Part shown: positions 7,891-16,696 of the stretch, piece after piece | Layout: the number at the start of each line of letters is the position of its first letter | How positions within the stretch are numbered: position 1 is the stretch's first letter | Source: Methanolobus sp. | Lineage (GTDB): Archaea; Halobacteriota; Methanosarcinia; Methanosarcinales; Methanosarcinaceae | NCBI RefSeq assembly: GCF_016278385.1 | Contig: NZ_JADQBY010000047.1 | Coordinates: 1-39,407 of the forward strand | Direction of reading: 5' to 3' | DNA: 39,407 bases | The notes under the pieces: generated by a model | The model's input: the letters and a program-made list of their open reading frames with translations, nothing else | Databases searched by the model: none | Told to the model about the DNA's origin: nothing | Position numbers and translations under genes: made by a program

Positions 7891-9270
7891 TTAGAGCCCG
7901 TAGTTCTCTGGCTTGAATACTGGTACTTCTGCGGAGTATTTCTCCATACAGTCGCTCATGAATGTCTCGGACTCTGATGTGAGTGCCTCGAATTCTGCGG
8001 TTGCCTTTGCAAGTGCACCGAGCTCGAACTTTGTCATGTCGAGACCTTCGGAGCCATTGAGGATGTTGCAGCATTCCATTCCAGCGTTCTTTGCACGGAG
8101 GAATATGTCTTCTCCGTCCTTTACGATTGCTTCTCCAACCTTGTATGCGTTGTCGTATGCAAGGATGTAGGATTGTGGGTCTCTGAATCTGTCGGAAGCC
8201 ATGAGGAGGTCTCTGAGAATCTTCTCGTTTCCTGACTTAAGAGCTGTGTTCATAAGAGCACAGTCGTAGTTGAGGGACTCAGACCAGCACTGTACTGTTG
8301 TACCACCGAATTCTGCGTGGTATTCAACGGACTCGTTTGACCAGAGGTCACAGCACTGCATGATAAGGTTACCCATGACATCTGAGTGTGCACAGGTTGA
8401 AGTCTTACCTTCAAAGGACATTGGCATACCGGAGATTGCTTTTACGATGATGTTCTCGTATCCACAGTCTTTTCCTGGACCTACTGCGCCTGCTTCGTAT
8501 GCAGTGAGTGATCTTGGAGCGGAGATTGCTCTTGCGACGATTGCAAGGGTGTGTGCAAGGTTCTTGTCAAGGAGACCACCTGCAATGAACATTGCAGTGT
8601 TTGCCTGTGCACAGTCTGTGTCACCAGCAGCGGTTACGCCTTTCTGCTGTGCTACCTTTGCGATTTCCTGCCAGAGGTAACCCATGTCCATGCTACCGAG
8701 GCAGCCGATTGCGTAGAGCATACCTGGAACGTCGTTCCTGAGTACTGCGTAGTCGAAGATTTCCTTTCCACCCATTGATTCAATGGACAGAAGGTCTGCG
8801 CCGCTCTCTGCGACCTGGTCGAAGGACTCCATGACTACAGTCATCTTGTCGCCTCTAAGACCTAAGAATTCCTTGTCTTCTCTGATGTCACCAGGAGTGT
8901 GTCTGAGTGCGCATTTGATGCCGTACTCTTCGTTGTACTCTTCCATGATGGTCTTCTGTGCGTGTGCAACAGCTGCTCCCCATGCTGGGTTGTTGGTCAT
9001 CTGCTGGACATGCTCAGTCTCAAGTACTACGGATGGGAAACCGACCTGGACCATTCTTGCCATGATGTCTTTTGTGATTCTCTGGTACTCGTTTACGAGT
9101 TTCTCCTGAGTCTCACCTGCTTCTGGCCTTGGTGCGTAGTTTACTTCTGCGGTTGTGTAACCTGCGCCGATTTCAAGGTCAAGTCCTGCTTTCACAGGTT
9201 TCTTTGCGTTACCGAAGACCATTTCGTCAGCTTCGGAATAAGCCATTGTTGTAAATCTGTTAATTGCCAT
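7891..9270 (-). CDS. mtaB: Methanol:corrinoid methyltransferase MtaB
   Basis: The zinc enzyme that activates methanol and transfers its methyl group to the Co(I) corrinoid of MtaC, the first step of methylotrophic methanogenesis; cytoplasmic. The 459-residue length matches the family (about 460). The zinc ligands known from Methanosarcina barkeri MtaB appear at identical positions: Glu164 (SIESMGG), Cys220 (GDTDCAQAN) and Cys269 (GPGKDCGYEN). The start is ATG 9270, preceded by AAGGTGATC, a near-perfect complement to the 16S 3' end. That site overlaps the mtaC stop codon, so translation of the two genes is probably coupled. Codon choice is markedly more GC-rich and regular than in neighbouring genes, as expected for a very highly expressed protein. 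A strong hairpin lies downstream. Confidence 0.98.
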   Translation of the reverse strand: MAINRFTTMAYSEADEMVFGNAKKPVKAGLDLEIGAGYTTAEVNYAPRPEAGETQEKLVNEYQRITKDIMARMVQVGFPSVVLETEHVQQMTNNPAWGAAVAHAQKTIMEEYNEEYGIKCALRHTPGDIREDKEFLGLRGDKMTVVMESFDQVAESGADLLSIESMGGKEIFDYAVLRNDVPGMLYAIGCLGSMDMGYLWQEIAKVAQQKGVTAAGDTDCAQANTAMFIAGGLLDKNLAHTLAIVARAISAPRSLTAYEAGAVGPGKDCGYENIIVKAISGMPMSFEGKTSTCAHSDVMGNLIMQCCDLWSNESVEYHAEFGGTTVQCWSESLNYDCALMNTALKSGNEKILRDLLMASDRFRDPQSYILAYDNAYKVGEAIVKDGEDIFLRAKNAGMECCNILNGSEGLDMTKFELGALAKATAEFEALTSESETFMSDCMEKYSAEVPVFKPENYGL

Positions 9271-9281
9271 TTTTGATCACC

Positions 9282-10046
9282 TTAGTGGGTGTGGAATCTT
9301 GTTCTAAGTGCTGCAATGTCTGCGCCTGCAAGGATAGCGTCTGCCATCTTCGGTGCATCTGCTGCCTCTTCACCATATACTCCAAGTGAGTATGTTCCAA
9401 CGAAATCCTGGTTTACAGCTCCGCCACCGCACTGGAATGGAAGGCTGAGTCCACCTTCAACAAGACGGTCGTTGACTTCCTTGAATGCGTACATTGTGGT
9501 TGTCATGAGTGCTGTTCCTGTGAGCATCATTGGCTTCTCTTTCTTTACAGCTTCGATAACTTCATCGACTGGGCAGTCACGGCCAAGGTCAACTACTTCA
9601 TATCCAGCTGCTCTGAGGAGTGCTGCAACAATTGACTTTCCGATGTCGTGTACGTCACCTTCAGCAACGTGGACAACGATCTTGCCTTTTGTTACTGGGC
9701 TTGCGCCAGATTCTGATTTACAGAACTCGATACCTTCGAGCATTGCATCTGCTGACATCATTACGTTTGGAAGGAAAATGACACCCTGGTCATACAGGTC
9801 TGTTACTATTTTCATACCGACCATAAGTATATCGTCGATGAGTGCGATTGGGTCCTTGCCTGCTGCGATAGCTGCCTCAAGACCTTCAATTACATCATCC
9901 TCTTCGCCCTCGAAGATCGCTTCTGCGATAGGCTTGTATAACTCATCTTTTGGATAGAGTTCTGCTGCCGCCTCTTCAGGGGTCATTGATTTTTCCATTT
10001 TAACGTTGTATCTGATAAGGATACCTTCTTTGTCTACTATTAACAT
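9282..10046 (-). CDS. mtaC: Methanol corrinoid protein MtaC
   Basis: The corrinoid protein methylated by MtaB and demethylated by the coenzyme M methyltransferase MtaA (not in this window). The 254 residues comprise an N-terminal four-helix cap (about 30-115) and a B12-binding Rossmann domain. The cobalt-ligating motif is GDVHDIG with His133; the dimethylbenzimidazole-tail pocket motif TGTALMTTT and the conserved CGGGAV follow. ATG 10046 is preceded by GGAGGT. The gene ends 11 bases before mtaB. Expression is probably set by the long AT-rich upstream region and the hairpins in its leader (10081-10133). Confidence 0.98.
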   Translation of the reverse strand: MLIVDKEGILIRYNVKMEKSMTPEEAAAELYPKDELYKPIAEAIFEGEEDDVIEGLEAAIAAGKDPIALIDDILMVGMKIVTDLYDQGVIFLPNVMMSADAMLEGIEFCKSESGASPVTKGKIVVHVAEGDVHDIGKSIVAALLRAAGYEVVDLGRDCPVDEVIEAVKKEKPMMLTGTALMTTTMYAFKEVNDRLVEGGLSLPFQCGGGAVNQDFVGTYSLGVYGEEAADAPKMADAILAGADIAALRTRFHTH

Positions 10047-10672
10047 TCTATACCTCCTTCAATTTGGATAGTTTAGTTTATTGAGCTTGGGTCAAGCTCA
10101 ATCCAATCTACACAAAAAGGTTCTATTGAACCTCAAAATATGCACTTTTTTTATAGTATATAAACCTTGTCTATGGCTTATACGTATATATAAACATTAC
10201 TATCAGGAATTAATATATGTATATATATAATAAAAAAATAATGCTTTATTGATAATGATTTTAAGATATTATAATTTTTGTATAATTCAGCAGCTACAAA
10301 ATATAGGCATATGTTTATATATAATAAATGCTACTTTTAATTAAATTAATGGTATTAAAAATAATCTATTGTTGAGTATATATGATTCTTTATTTAGAAA
10401 AAAAATAAGTCTATTGATGTTGGAATTTTGAGTATTTAATTATGCACAAATAAATCACAATCAAATAAACCACAATCTTTAAATAGCACACCATGTTGCT
10501 TTTTACAAGCATATAGCATGATTTTCAAACTGTAATAAACAAAATCGTAGTTTAGAGGCAAATTATTAAAGAATATAGAATTACATTTCAATATAGTTTA
10601 TATTGAATCTTTATATATGCATTACTGAAAAATAAATCGAAAAATAGGATATGTTAACCAAAAAGAAGAAAA
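10047..10672 (-). promoter_or_regulatory. mtaC promoter and structured leader region
   Basis: About 625 bases without a gene, very AT-rich. Two hairpins lie between the nearest TATA-like element and the start codon (minus-strand sense). The first is AGGTTC-AATA-GAACCT (10118-10133), followed by TTTTTG, shaped like an attenuator. The second is TTGAGCTTG-acc-CAAGCTCAA (10081-10101), a perfect 9-bp stem with a 3-base loop, ending 22 bases upstream of the ribosome binding site. TATA-like sequences on the minus strand lie at about 10150-10163 (TTTATATACTATAAAA), 10185-10197 and 10310-10328. Methanosarcina mtaCB operons are known to be controlled both transcriptionally (Msr regulators) and post-transcriptionally, so a regulatory role is likely; the mechanism here is inference. 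Confidence 0.6.
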
Positions 10673-13600
10673 TCACTTATTTTCTCTGGAGACACATATC
10701 GTTGTTGGGTTTCCATTCAGTTGCCCCTTTGAGCAACGCATTTCAACATTTATCATCTCCTGAACTGAGGATTCGAATGGAATCTTGCATACATGCGCCT
10801 TACCGCCAAGAATATCCTTCAGCTCAGATGCTGCTTCCAGGAATTTCTTCTGTGGGTAAAGATTCAGTAAATTCATACCTATAAGTTCCTTTTCAGAATA
10901 AGCAAGTCGCTTACATGCGTAAGGGTTTGCGTAAAGGATACAACCATCATTATCCATCATAAATACCAGATCTTCCATGGATTCAAAAATAATCTGTAAA
11001 TTCCGGATGTTTCTCTGTACATCTGCCTGTTCACGCATACGGCCTATAACAGGCCCCATCTGGGATGCGAGAGTTTCCAGGGAATCACGAACTTCAAATG
11101 GAACTGAATAGGTACTATGTGATGCAAGCATCAATATAGCCACAAGCTCCATGCCATACCTGATAGGTATCAGGGCAGTAGCTTCAAGACCTTCATAGCT
11201 TAACTTATCCCCCGGAATCATAGAAGTCAGTTCATAATACCGCGTATACAAAGGATATTCGATTTTAAAAAGGCGGGCATGAATGGATTTACCCCCATAA
11301 TGCCTTGTACTCTTGACAAACTCAGAGGAAAGGCCTGAATGAGCCACCATGTTCATATCACCGCTTGTGTCATCAACCAGATAAAGTGCACCACTATCCA
11401 GATTGTCCATCTGGGTCGTGAACTCCACAAGCTGGGAGAACATATCACCAACATCACCAAGAGGACTGAAAAGCATACCCATATCGGAACCTATTTGCAT
11501 GAAGTTCTTTACATTTTTACGTTCAGTTATATCCACAATAATACCCTGAATATACTGAACATTGCCTTCAGCATCACGTTTAATAACGGATCTTTCATCC
11601 ACCCATCTGACCTCGCCGGCCTTTGTGAGTATACGATACTCAAAGGACAGGTGATCCTCTCCTGAAAAGAGATCATATTCCATTGTGAGCCTTTCCATAT
11701 CAGATGGATGAACAATGTCACCATAAAGTACCTTACCGGACATGAGTGCACCCGCTTCATACCCAAACTGGGATATATTCTCTGAAACGAACTCTACTCT
11801 CCAGTCCTCAAAGGGTTTCCAGAAAAACACTACTGCAGGACTGCTTTTGATAACTGTTTCCAGAACCTTCTGAACCTCGATCAGATCAAGGAGTTCCTTT
11901 TCCTTTTCCTTCTGATCAGTAGTATCTCTGATAATAGCCATTATAGCAGGCCTGCCTTCATGGTCTATTATAGATGAATTTATTTCTGCAGGAGTACTTT
12001 TACCGGTCTTTGAAACCAACTCGATCTCATATTTCAGGGTTACCTTGCGGTTCTTTTCAAGACTCCTCTTAAACTTGTTCATAACAAGACGCTTGTATTC
12101 CAACACTAAAAAGTCTTCAAATTGCCTGTATAGTATTTCAGTCCTGGAAAAACCGGTTATTTCACAGAACTTCATGTTTGCAAACACAAGAATATTATCC
12201 TGCACAACTATGATGCCATCATTTCCTTCTTCAACAAGCGTGGAATACTTCTTCTCGGAAGCTTTTAGCTCAGCCTCAGCGAGTTTTCTCTCAGAGATAT
12301 CCCTGACAGCCATCATCACAGAAGGTTTTCCTTCATGCATAATGAAAGACAGACTGATTTCAGCAGGGAACAATTCACCATCTTTTTTAAGGAACTCCAC
12401 TTCATTGTTTCGGCGGATGCTTCGACTGTCTTTCAGGACTTTCTTAATTCGTTTGCTGATCATCCGCTGATAATCAACTGGTAAATTGTCCATGAAAGCC
12501 CTTTCATATAATTCTTCCCTTGAATAACCAATTAATTCCGAAAACTTTGAATTGATAAATTTGAATGCATCATCCTGAAGGATAATTATACCATCGTTTC
12601 CCTTCTCTACAAGTGTGGAATACTTCTCTTCAGATGCTTTTAGCTCAGCTTCAGCACGCTTTCTTTCCGATATATCCCTGATAGCCATCATTACGGAAGG
12701 CCGCTGTTCGTGTAGTATATATGAGAGACTTATCTCAGCAGGGAACAATTCACCATCTTTTTTAAGGAACTCCACTTCATCATTTCTTCTGAGACCACTC
12801 TTATCTTTAAGAACTTTTTTTAAGCGCTTGGTGATCATGCGATGATATTCCATAGGAACACATGATAGCATATCCTGACCTGCAATATCCGTTTTTTTGA
12901 TACCCGTCATCTGAGAGAATTTAGAGTTGGCAAAACTAAGAATCCCATCCTGAATAACAAGTATACCATCATTTCCTTTCTCAATGAGCGTGGAATATTT
13001 TTCCTCAGATGCCTTAAGCTCCGTTTCGGCGATTCTCTGAATAGTGATATCTTCTATTGAAAGAAGGATACGTAACTCATTACCAACCCCAATCTCAAAT
13101 GGTCTTGCACTAAGATACATTGTTCTGCTGCCAAGGCTCTCTACATTGCATTCCAGCTCCAGATTGTCAAAGAAAATATTCTCCGTCAACAATCTATCGA
13201 GGAATGATTTCAGTAGAGGTCGGTCCCAATTTCGTCCGTAAAGGTCAAAAAAAAGTCTTCCTTCCGTTTTTTCGGGACCTAAATTGAAGAGTTCGTAAAA
13301 ATACCTGTTAGCAGAGAGAACATGGAATGTATTGTCAAGTATTAAAAGAGGATTCTGTATGGTATCAAATATATTCTGGCAACAAGTATTTTCTTTTTCG
13401 GAAGAAAATACAGCACTATATTCTGGCTCCAGGCTCCCCGTTGCAAATATAAGTCCATGAAGAAGACTGCTCCCATCCTGTAAGACTTCAAAGGTCTTTT
13501 CAATTACCTTACATGACCGACCATCCCTGGACAGTATCCTGTATCCTGTTGTAAAATACGATACGTTTTCGTCCTTCCTGAATTGAGCAAAATCTTCGTC

Positions 13601-13807
13601 TAATTTTTTAAGATCCTGTAAATAGACAATATCTGAGTATTCTATTTTACCTGAGCTAAAATCTTCGGGTGAATAATCCAAAAGAGAGATGTTATCTGAA
13701 ACTGATATTACTGATCTCTTGTTTTCATTAGTCCAGAGGAATGAAAAAACAGGACCAATACCGGCAAGTTCTGCGTCACTCAGGCTAGAGGGGTATTTGA
13801 TTTCCAT
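10673..13807 (-). CDS. Large multi-PAS/GAF sensor protein lacking a kinase domain
   Basis: A 1044-residue soluble sensor. By eye the domains are: PAS (about 15-125), PAS (142-260), three near-identical PAS repeats (270-385, 395-510, 520-635), PAS (650-765), GAF (770-925) and PAS (935-1040). Most PAS units end in a D-I-[ST]-E-R-K type linker. No transmembrane helix, HisKA, HATPase, GGDEF or output helix-turn-helix domain is present. The protein stops a few residues after the last PAS strand (ICVSRENK), exactly where a kinase linker would normally begin, and the DNA beyond the stop shows no continuing kinase frame. It must therefore act through a partner or by binding. It sits co-oriented between an orphan mtaC-like gene and mtaCB, which hints at methanol or corrinoid-state sensing (inference). 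ATG 13807 has a weak ribosome binding site; a TATA-like TATATAAT lies at 13886-13893. Confidence 0.85.
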   Translation of the reverse strand: MEIKYPSSLSDAELAGIGPVFSFLWTNENKRSVISVSDNISLLDYSPEDFSSGKIEYSDIVYLQDLKKLDEDFAQFRKDENVSYFTTGYRILSRDGRSCKVIEKTFEVLQDGSSLLHGLIFATGSLEPEYSAVFSSEKENTCCQNIFDTIQNPLLILDNTFHVLSANRYFYELFNLGPEKTEGRLFFDLYGRNWDRPLLKSFLDRLLTENIFFDNLELECNVESLGSRTMYLSARPFEIGVGNELRILLSIEDITIQRIAETELKASEEKYSTLIEKGNDGILVIQDGILSFANSKFSQMTGIKKTDIAGQDMLSCVPMEYHRMITKRLKKVLKDKSGLRRNDEVEFLKKDGELFPAEISLSYILHEQRPSVMMAIRDISERKRAEAELKASEEKYSTLVEKGNDGIIILQDDAFKFINSKFSELIGYSREELYERAFMDNLPVDYQRMISKRIKKVLKDSRSIRRNNEVEFLKKDGELFPAEISLSFIMHEGKPSVMMAVRDISERKLAEAELKASEKKYSTLVEEGNDGIIVVQDNILVFANMKFCEITGFSRTEILYRQFEDFLVLEYKRLVMNKFKRSLEKNRKVTLKYEIELVSKTGKSTPAEINSSIIDHEGRPAIMAIIRDTTDQKEKEKELLDLIEVQKVLETVIKSSPAVVFFWKPFEDWRVEFVSENISQFGYEAGALMSGKVLYGDIVHPSDMERLTMEYDLFSGEDHLSFEYRILTKAGEVRWVDERSVIKRDAEGNVQYIQGIIVDITERKNVKNFMQIGSDMGMLFSPLGDVGDMFSQLVEFTTQMDNLDSGALYLVDDTSGDMNMVAHSGLSSEFVKSTRHYGGKSIHARLFKIEYPLYTRYYELTSMIPGDKLSYEGLEATALIPIRYGMELVAILMLASHSTYSVPFEVRDSLETLASQMGPVIGRMREQADVQRNIRNLQIIFESMEDLVFMMDNDGCILYANPYACKRLAYSEKELIGMNLLNLYPQKKFLEAASELKDILGGKAHVCKIPFESSVQEMINVEMRCSKGQLNGNPTTICVSRENK
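12360..12780. repeat. Intragenic direct repeat within the PAS array
   Basis: An identical 46-base run occurs at 12360-12405 and again at 12735-12780. The offset is exactly 375 bases, one 125-codon PAS unit. Identity at DNA level, including silent positions, points to recent duplication or gene conversion between PAS units. Confidence 0.85.
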
Positions 13808-14024
13808 GAGAATTTCAGAACTGATAATATGACCCCCATTTTAATGATATTGTATCCTTACGGCATTATTTTTGTTTGTAAAAAAATTATATATCATAGG
13901 CAAATAACATACAGACATATCCATTTAGAATCAAAAGGAAGTATTCGTGTCTTTAATATTTTCTGGCATAAAAGAACATATTAAATACATGGAAGATGCA
14001 GATTATTATTTGGCTCTCATCTAA

Positions 14025-14056
14025 ATTTTATACTTCCTTCAATCCAATCTACACAA
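14025..14056 (-). promoter_or_regulatory. Decayed duplicate of the mtaC translation leader
   Basis: On the minus strand 14056-14039 reads TTGTGTAGATTGGATTGA, identical to 10115-10098 in the mtaC leader. It is followed at once by AGGAAGTATAAAAT (14038-14025), which matches the mtaC ribosome binding site and the first two bases of its start codon (10058-10045) at 12 of 14 positions. The 39 bases that separate these blocks in the mtaC leader, including its 9-bp hairpin, are missing; the deletion is bounded by ATTGA on both sides. The ATG has become ATT and no mtaC coding sequence follows. This is a relic of a lost mtaC copy or a retained regulatory element. Confidence 0.75.
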
Positions 14057-14116
14057 GAGGGATATGTTTTTGGATGTGGGCCACCTATTATATTTCATTT
14101 TGCTGTACTAATAGCT

Positions 14117-14881
14117 TCAATGTACATGAAATTGTTCCCTTAATTCCTCTATGCTTTTGTCTTTTAGTATCATATCCGCAATTTTTGGAACTATTGCAGC
14201 ATCTTCGCAATATATGCCAAGTTCATAGTTCATTACAAAATCCTGAGTTACAGCCCCACCACCACATACAAATGGTATTCCTATATCGTTTTCAAGTAAG
14301 CGGCTGTTAACTTCCATAAATGAATACATGGTTGTTGTCATCAGGGAAGTGCCAGTGAGCATAATGGGTCTGTGTTTCAGCACAGCATGTATAACTTCAT
14401 CTATCGGGACATCGCTTCCAAGGTCTATGACATCATATCCATTGGATCTTAAAAACACGGTCAATATCTTTTTACCGATGTCATGGATATCTCCTTCAAC
14501 AACATAAGACACAACCGTACCTTTACATTCATGTGTCTTTCCAGATATCTGTTTACAATATTCGATCCCATCAGTCATAGCATGAGATGAAATTATAACA
14601 TCAGGAAGGTAAAGAAGACCATCATCATATAGCCGGGATACGATATCCATTCCTACCATCAGAGCATCGTCTATAAGGGATATAGGGTCTTTCCCGGCTT
14701 TTACTGCTTCTTTGAGAGTAATAATGACTTCATCTTCATCACCCTCAAAAACTGCTTCAACTATATTACTTAGCAGTTCGTCAGAAGGGAATAATTCTCT
14801 TGCTACCTCATCAGAGGATAACTCGCTCTCGAGTTTTACATTGTATCTAACAAGGATATGTGTCGGATCTATATCTAGCAT
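14117..14881 (-). CDS. Orphan MtaC-like corrinoid protein
   Basis: 254 residues, colinear without gaps with the MtaC encoded at 9282-10046 and by eye more than half identical. The cobalt-binding motif GDIHDIG (His133), the TGTSLMTTT pocket and CGGGAV are intact, so it should still bind a corrinoid. No mtaB accompanies it; the next gene downstream is the PAS/GAF protein after a 309-base gap. Codon use is ordinary rather than the optimised set of mtaC, which suggests low expression. ATG 14881 follows AAAGGAGG; a TATA-like TATATAC lies at about 14964-14970. It could be a minor isozyme component served by MtaB from the other operon, a partner for another methyltransferase, or a sensor protein. 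Confidence 0.9.
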   Translation of the reverse strand: MLDIDPTHILVRYNVKLESELSSDEVARELFPSDELLSNIVEAVFEGDEDEVIITLKEAVKAGKDPISLIDDALMVGMDIVSRLYDDGLLYLPDVIISSHAMTDGIEYCKQISGKTHECKGTVVSYVVEGDIHDIGKKILTVFLRSNGYDVIDLGSDVPIDEVIHAVLKHRPIMLTGTSLMTTTMYSFMEVNSRLLENDIGIPFVCGGGAVTQDFVMNYELGIYCEDAAIVPKIADMILKDKSIEELREQFHVH

Positions 14882-14961
14882 TAAGCCTCCTTTATTAGAA
14901 TTTATGTTTTTTATGCGGTACGTGTCTGCTTATAGGAATAAACTACTGTGATAAGAGAGTT

Positions 14962-14974
14962 TTGTATATACACA
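14962..14974 (-). promoter_or_regulatory. Probable TATA box of the orphan mtaC gene
   Basis: GTGTATATACAAA on the minus strand, about 85 bases before the ATG, implying a leader of roughly 60 bases. This leader does not resemble the mtaC leader. Confidence 0.4.
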
Positions 14975-15162
14975 TTTCTAATGGCTAGTTTAACTGTAAG
15001 TCTGATATGTAAAGGTAACGTCTAAAAACATAAAAATGAAATTGACCACACATCCTAAAACAAGGCCTGACATAAGCATGACTAAAACATGCAACCAGGA
15101 CAATTAGTATTATTTTCTTCGCACAACCAACATACGCTCATACAGTCCGTAAATAATGGTTA

Positions 15163-15531
15163 TTATTTTGCTTCACTGTTATCTTCCCACAGACCAAACA
15201 TATTTCCTTCCGTATCAAGACAGATGGCAAGATAACCCCATCCAGGCACTGGCATTTGATTCAAAACTTTGCCTCCGGTGTTTTCTACTTTGTCTGCATA
15301 CTCTTTAATAGACGGAACTCCGATGTAGCCGGTAATTCTTTGCTCAGGTTCTCCCCGAAGACCCATCCCACCTCTGATGCCTTCTTCTCCATTAAGACCA
15401 GTCGTTTTGAAGAGATAGTAATCCATTTCGGGAAAGGGTTTTTCAAATTCCCAGTCAAAAAGGTCGGAATAGAATTTCTTTGCACGTTCAAGATTATCCG
15501 TTGGTACATCAATGTGAACAAATGTTGACAT
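15163..15531 (-). CDS. Glyoxalase/bleomycin-resistance (VOC) fold protein
   Basis: 122 residues in the vicinal-oxygen-chelate fold: FVHIDVPTDNLERAKKFYSDLFDWEF at the N-terminus and the paired half CLDTEGNMFGLWED at the C-terminus, with GGM in the middle. Metal-ligand positions typical of the fold (His6 and the C-terminal acidic region) are present, but many of these small proteins have no assigned substrate. It is close in size and pattern to the stand-alone VOC proteins common in methanogens. Start ATG 15531. It is divergent from the EamA transporter gene and is probably monocistronic. Confidence 0.85.
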   Translation of the reverse strand: MSTFVHIDVPTDNLERAKKFYSDLFDWEFEKPFPEMDYYLFKTTGLNGEEGIRGGMGLRGEPEQRITGYIGVPSIKEYADKVENTGGKVLNQMPVPGWGYLAICLDTEGNMFGLWEDNSEAK

Positions 15532-15599
15532 ATATTAACCCCATCTAAATCTAGGGTTTGAAATATTAAAAGTTATGCTCATTCTGCCATCCACCAAAT

Positions 15600-15610
15600 C
15601 ATATATAATC
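15600..15610 (+). promoter_or_regulatory. TATA box of a probable leaderless transcript
   Basis: CATATATAATC lies 20-30 bases before the ATG of the EamA gene, which has no Shine-Dalgarno sequence. The spacing puts transcription initiation at or next to the start codon. Confidence 0.5.
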
Positions 15611-15630
15611 CATATCACCATTTCCCATCT

Positions 15631-16542
15631 ATGAACCCGGCATCAAAAAAACCATACATTGAGCTTGTTACCGGTTCCGTTATGTTCGGACTTTTAGGAG
15701 TCTTTGTTGATTATCTGCAAGATGTACCTACCGGATCAATGATATTCTACAAACAGCTCTTTGGTGTGCTTTCACTGCTGGTATTTATAATACTCACGGG
15801 GAAGTTATCCCAGATAATACCACGGAAGAAGAAACGATACTTGTTGTTGCTTGGGTTTATTAATACTACTACTCTTTTCACATATTTTGTATGCATAAAA
15901 TACACCAGTTTCTCAGTTGCAATACTCATGCTTTACACGGCACCAATGTATGTTACCCTGCTCTCACCACCCATACTTAAGGAAAAGATAACACGTAAAG
16001 GTATAATGGCACTGGTAATGTCATTTATCGGACTTTTGTTCATTGTTGATATATCTGGCATAAGTACCGGATTCACAACGGGCAACCGGTACATAATAGG
16101 TATAGCTGCAGGAGTTCTTTCCGGTTTTTCATTTGGCAGCGAAATTGTAACTATCCGCTATATCAAGGATGATTACTCAAGCGTTGCCCAGCTATTCTGG
16201 TATACCCTGATAGGTGTCGTTCTGCTTTTGCCATTTGCAGGTGATGTTCCAAAACCTGTTTTTGCAGCTAACCTGAATCTGTTAATAATCTTCGGAATTG
16301 TTAATACGGCCATGGCCGCACTTCTGTATGTTAGTGGTATTTCACAGATAGAAGCACAGAAGGGAAGTATCCTGGCTTTGCTGGAACCTGTCAGCGGCAT
16401 ATTTTTTGATTTTACCATCCTGCATACACCCTTACTTGCAAACACCATTATAGGCTGCGTATTCATCCTGCTTGGTGCGTATATTGCTGTAATGGAAAAA
16501 AGTCCCAAAATATTCGGGAAATACTTTAGGATTCAGGTTTGA
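15631..16542 (+). CDS. EamA/DMT-superfamily transporter
   Basis: 303 residues with ten hydrophobic segments arranged as two five-helix EamA repeats; characteristic pieces are GSVMFGLLGVFVDYL and the second-repeat LLALLEPVSGIFFDF and IIGCVFILLGAYIAV. It belongs to the drug/metabolite exporters of the plasma membrane. Substrates in this family include amino acids and other small metabolites and cannot be predicted here. ATG 15631 matches the family N-terminus; the message is probably leaderless. Confidence 0.9.
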   Translation: MNPASKKPYIELVTGSVMFGLLGVFVDYLQDVPTGSMIFYKQLFGVLSLLVFIILTGKLSQIIPRKKKRYLLLLGFINTTTLFTYFVCIKYTSFSVAILMLYTAPMYVTLLSPPILKEKITRKGIMALVMSFIGLLFIVDISGISTGFTTGNRYIIGIAAGVLSGFSFGSEIVTIRYIKDDYSSVAQLFWYTLIGVVLLLPFAGDVPKPVFAANLNLLIIFGIVNTAMAALLYVSGISQIEAQKGSILALLEPVSGIFFDFTILHTPLLANTIIGCVFILLGAYIAVMEKSPKIFGKYFRIQV

Positions 16543-16696
16543 AACCAGAGTCTTATCCAAATCTTCTGACAAAGTGAAAAGCAATAATTAGATTTAAATA
16601 TGTATTTCAACATATTTTGAATTATCTGGTATTGAATCAAATTGATAAATACCGGATTAACAGTGTTAACTTGGAAAAAACAGCGGAGATATAATT

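Noticed and set aside
7656-8074. Minus-strand frames between the mtaB end and the inverted repeat
   Set aside because: They run through the terminator hairpin or overlap mtaB in another frame; no ribosome binding site.
8270-9276. Several overlapping plus-strand frames opposite mtaB
   Set aside because: Antisense shadows of mtaB produced by its biased codon use; no initiation signals.
9289-9957. 222-codon plus-strand frame opposite mtaC
   Set aside because: It is an antisense shadow of the strongly codon-biased mtaC gene, with low-complexity Ser/Thr/Pro composition and no ribosome binding site.
10673-10700. Possible histidine kinase lost by frameshift after the last PAS domain
   Set aside because: The DNA beyond the stop (10600-10672) is AT-rich noncoding with a T-rich run and shows no kinase motif in any frame.
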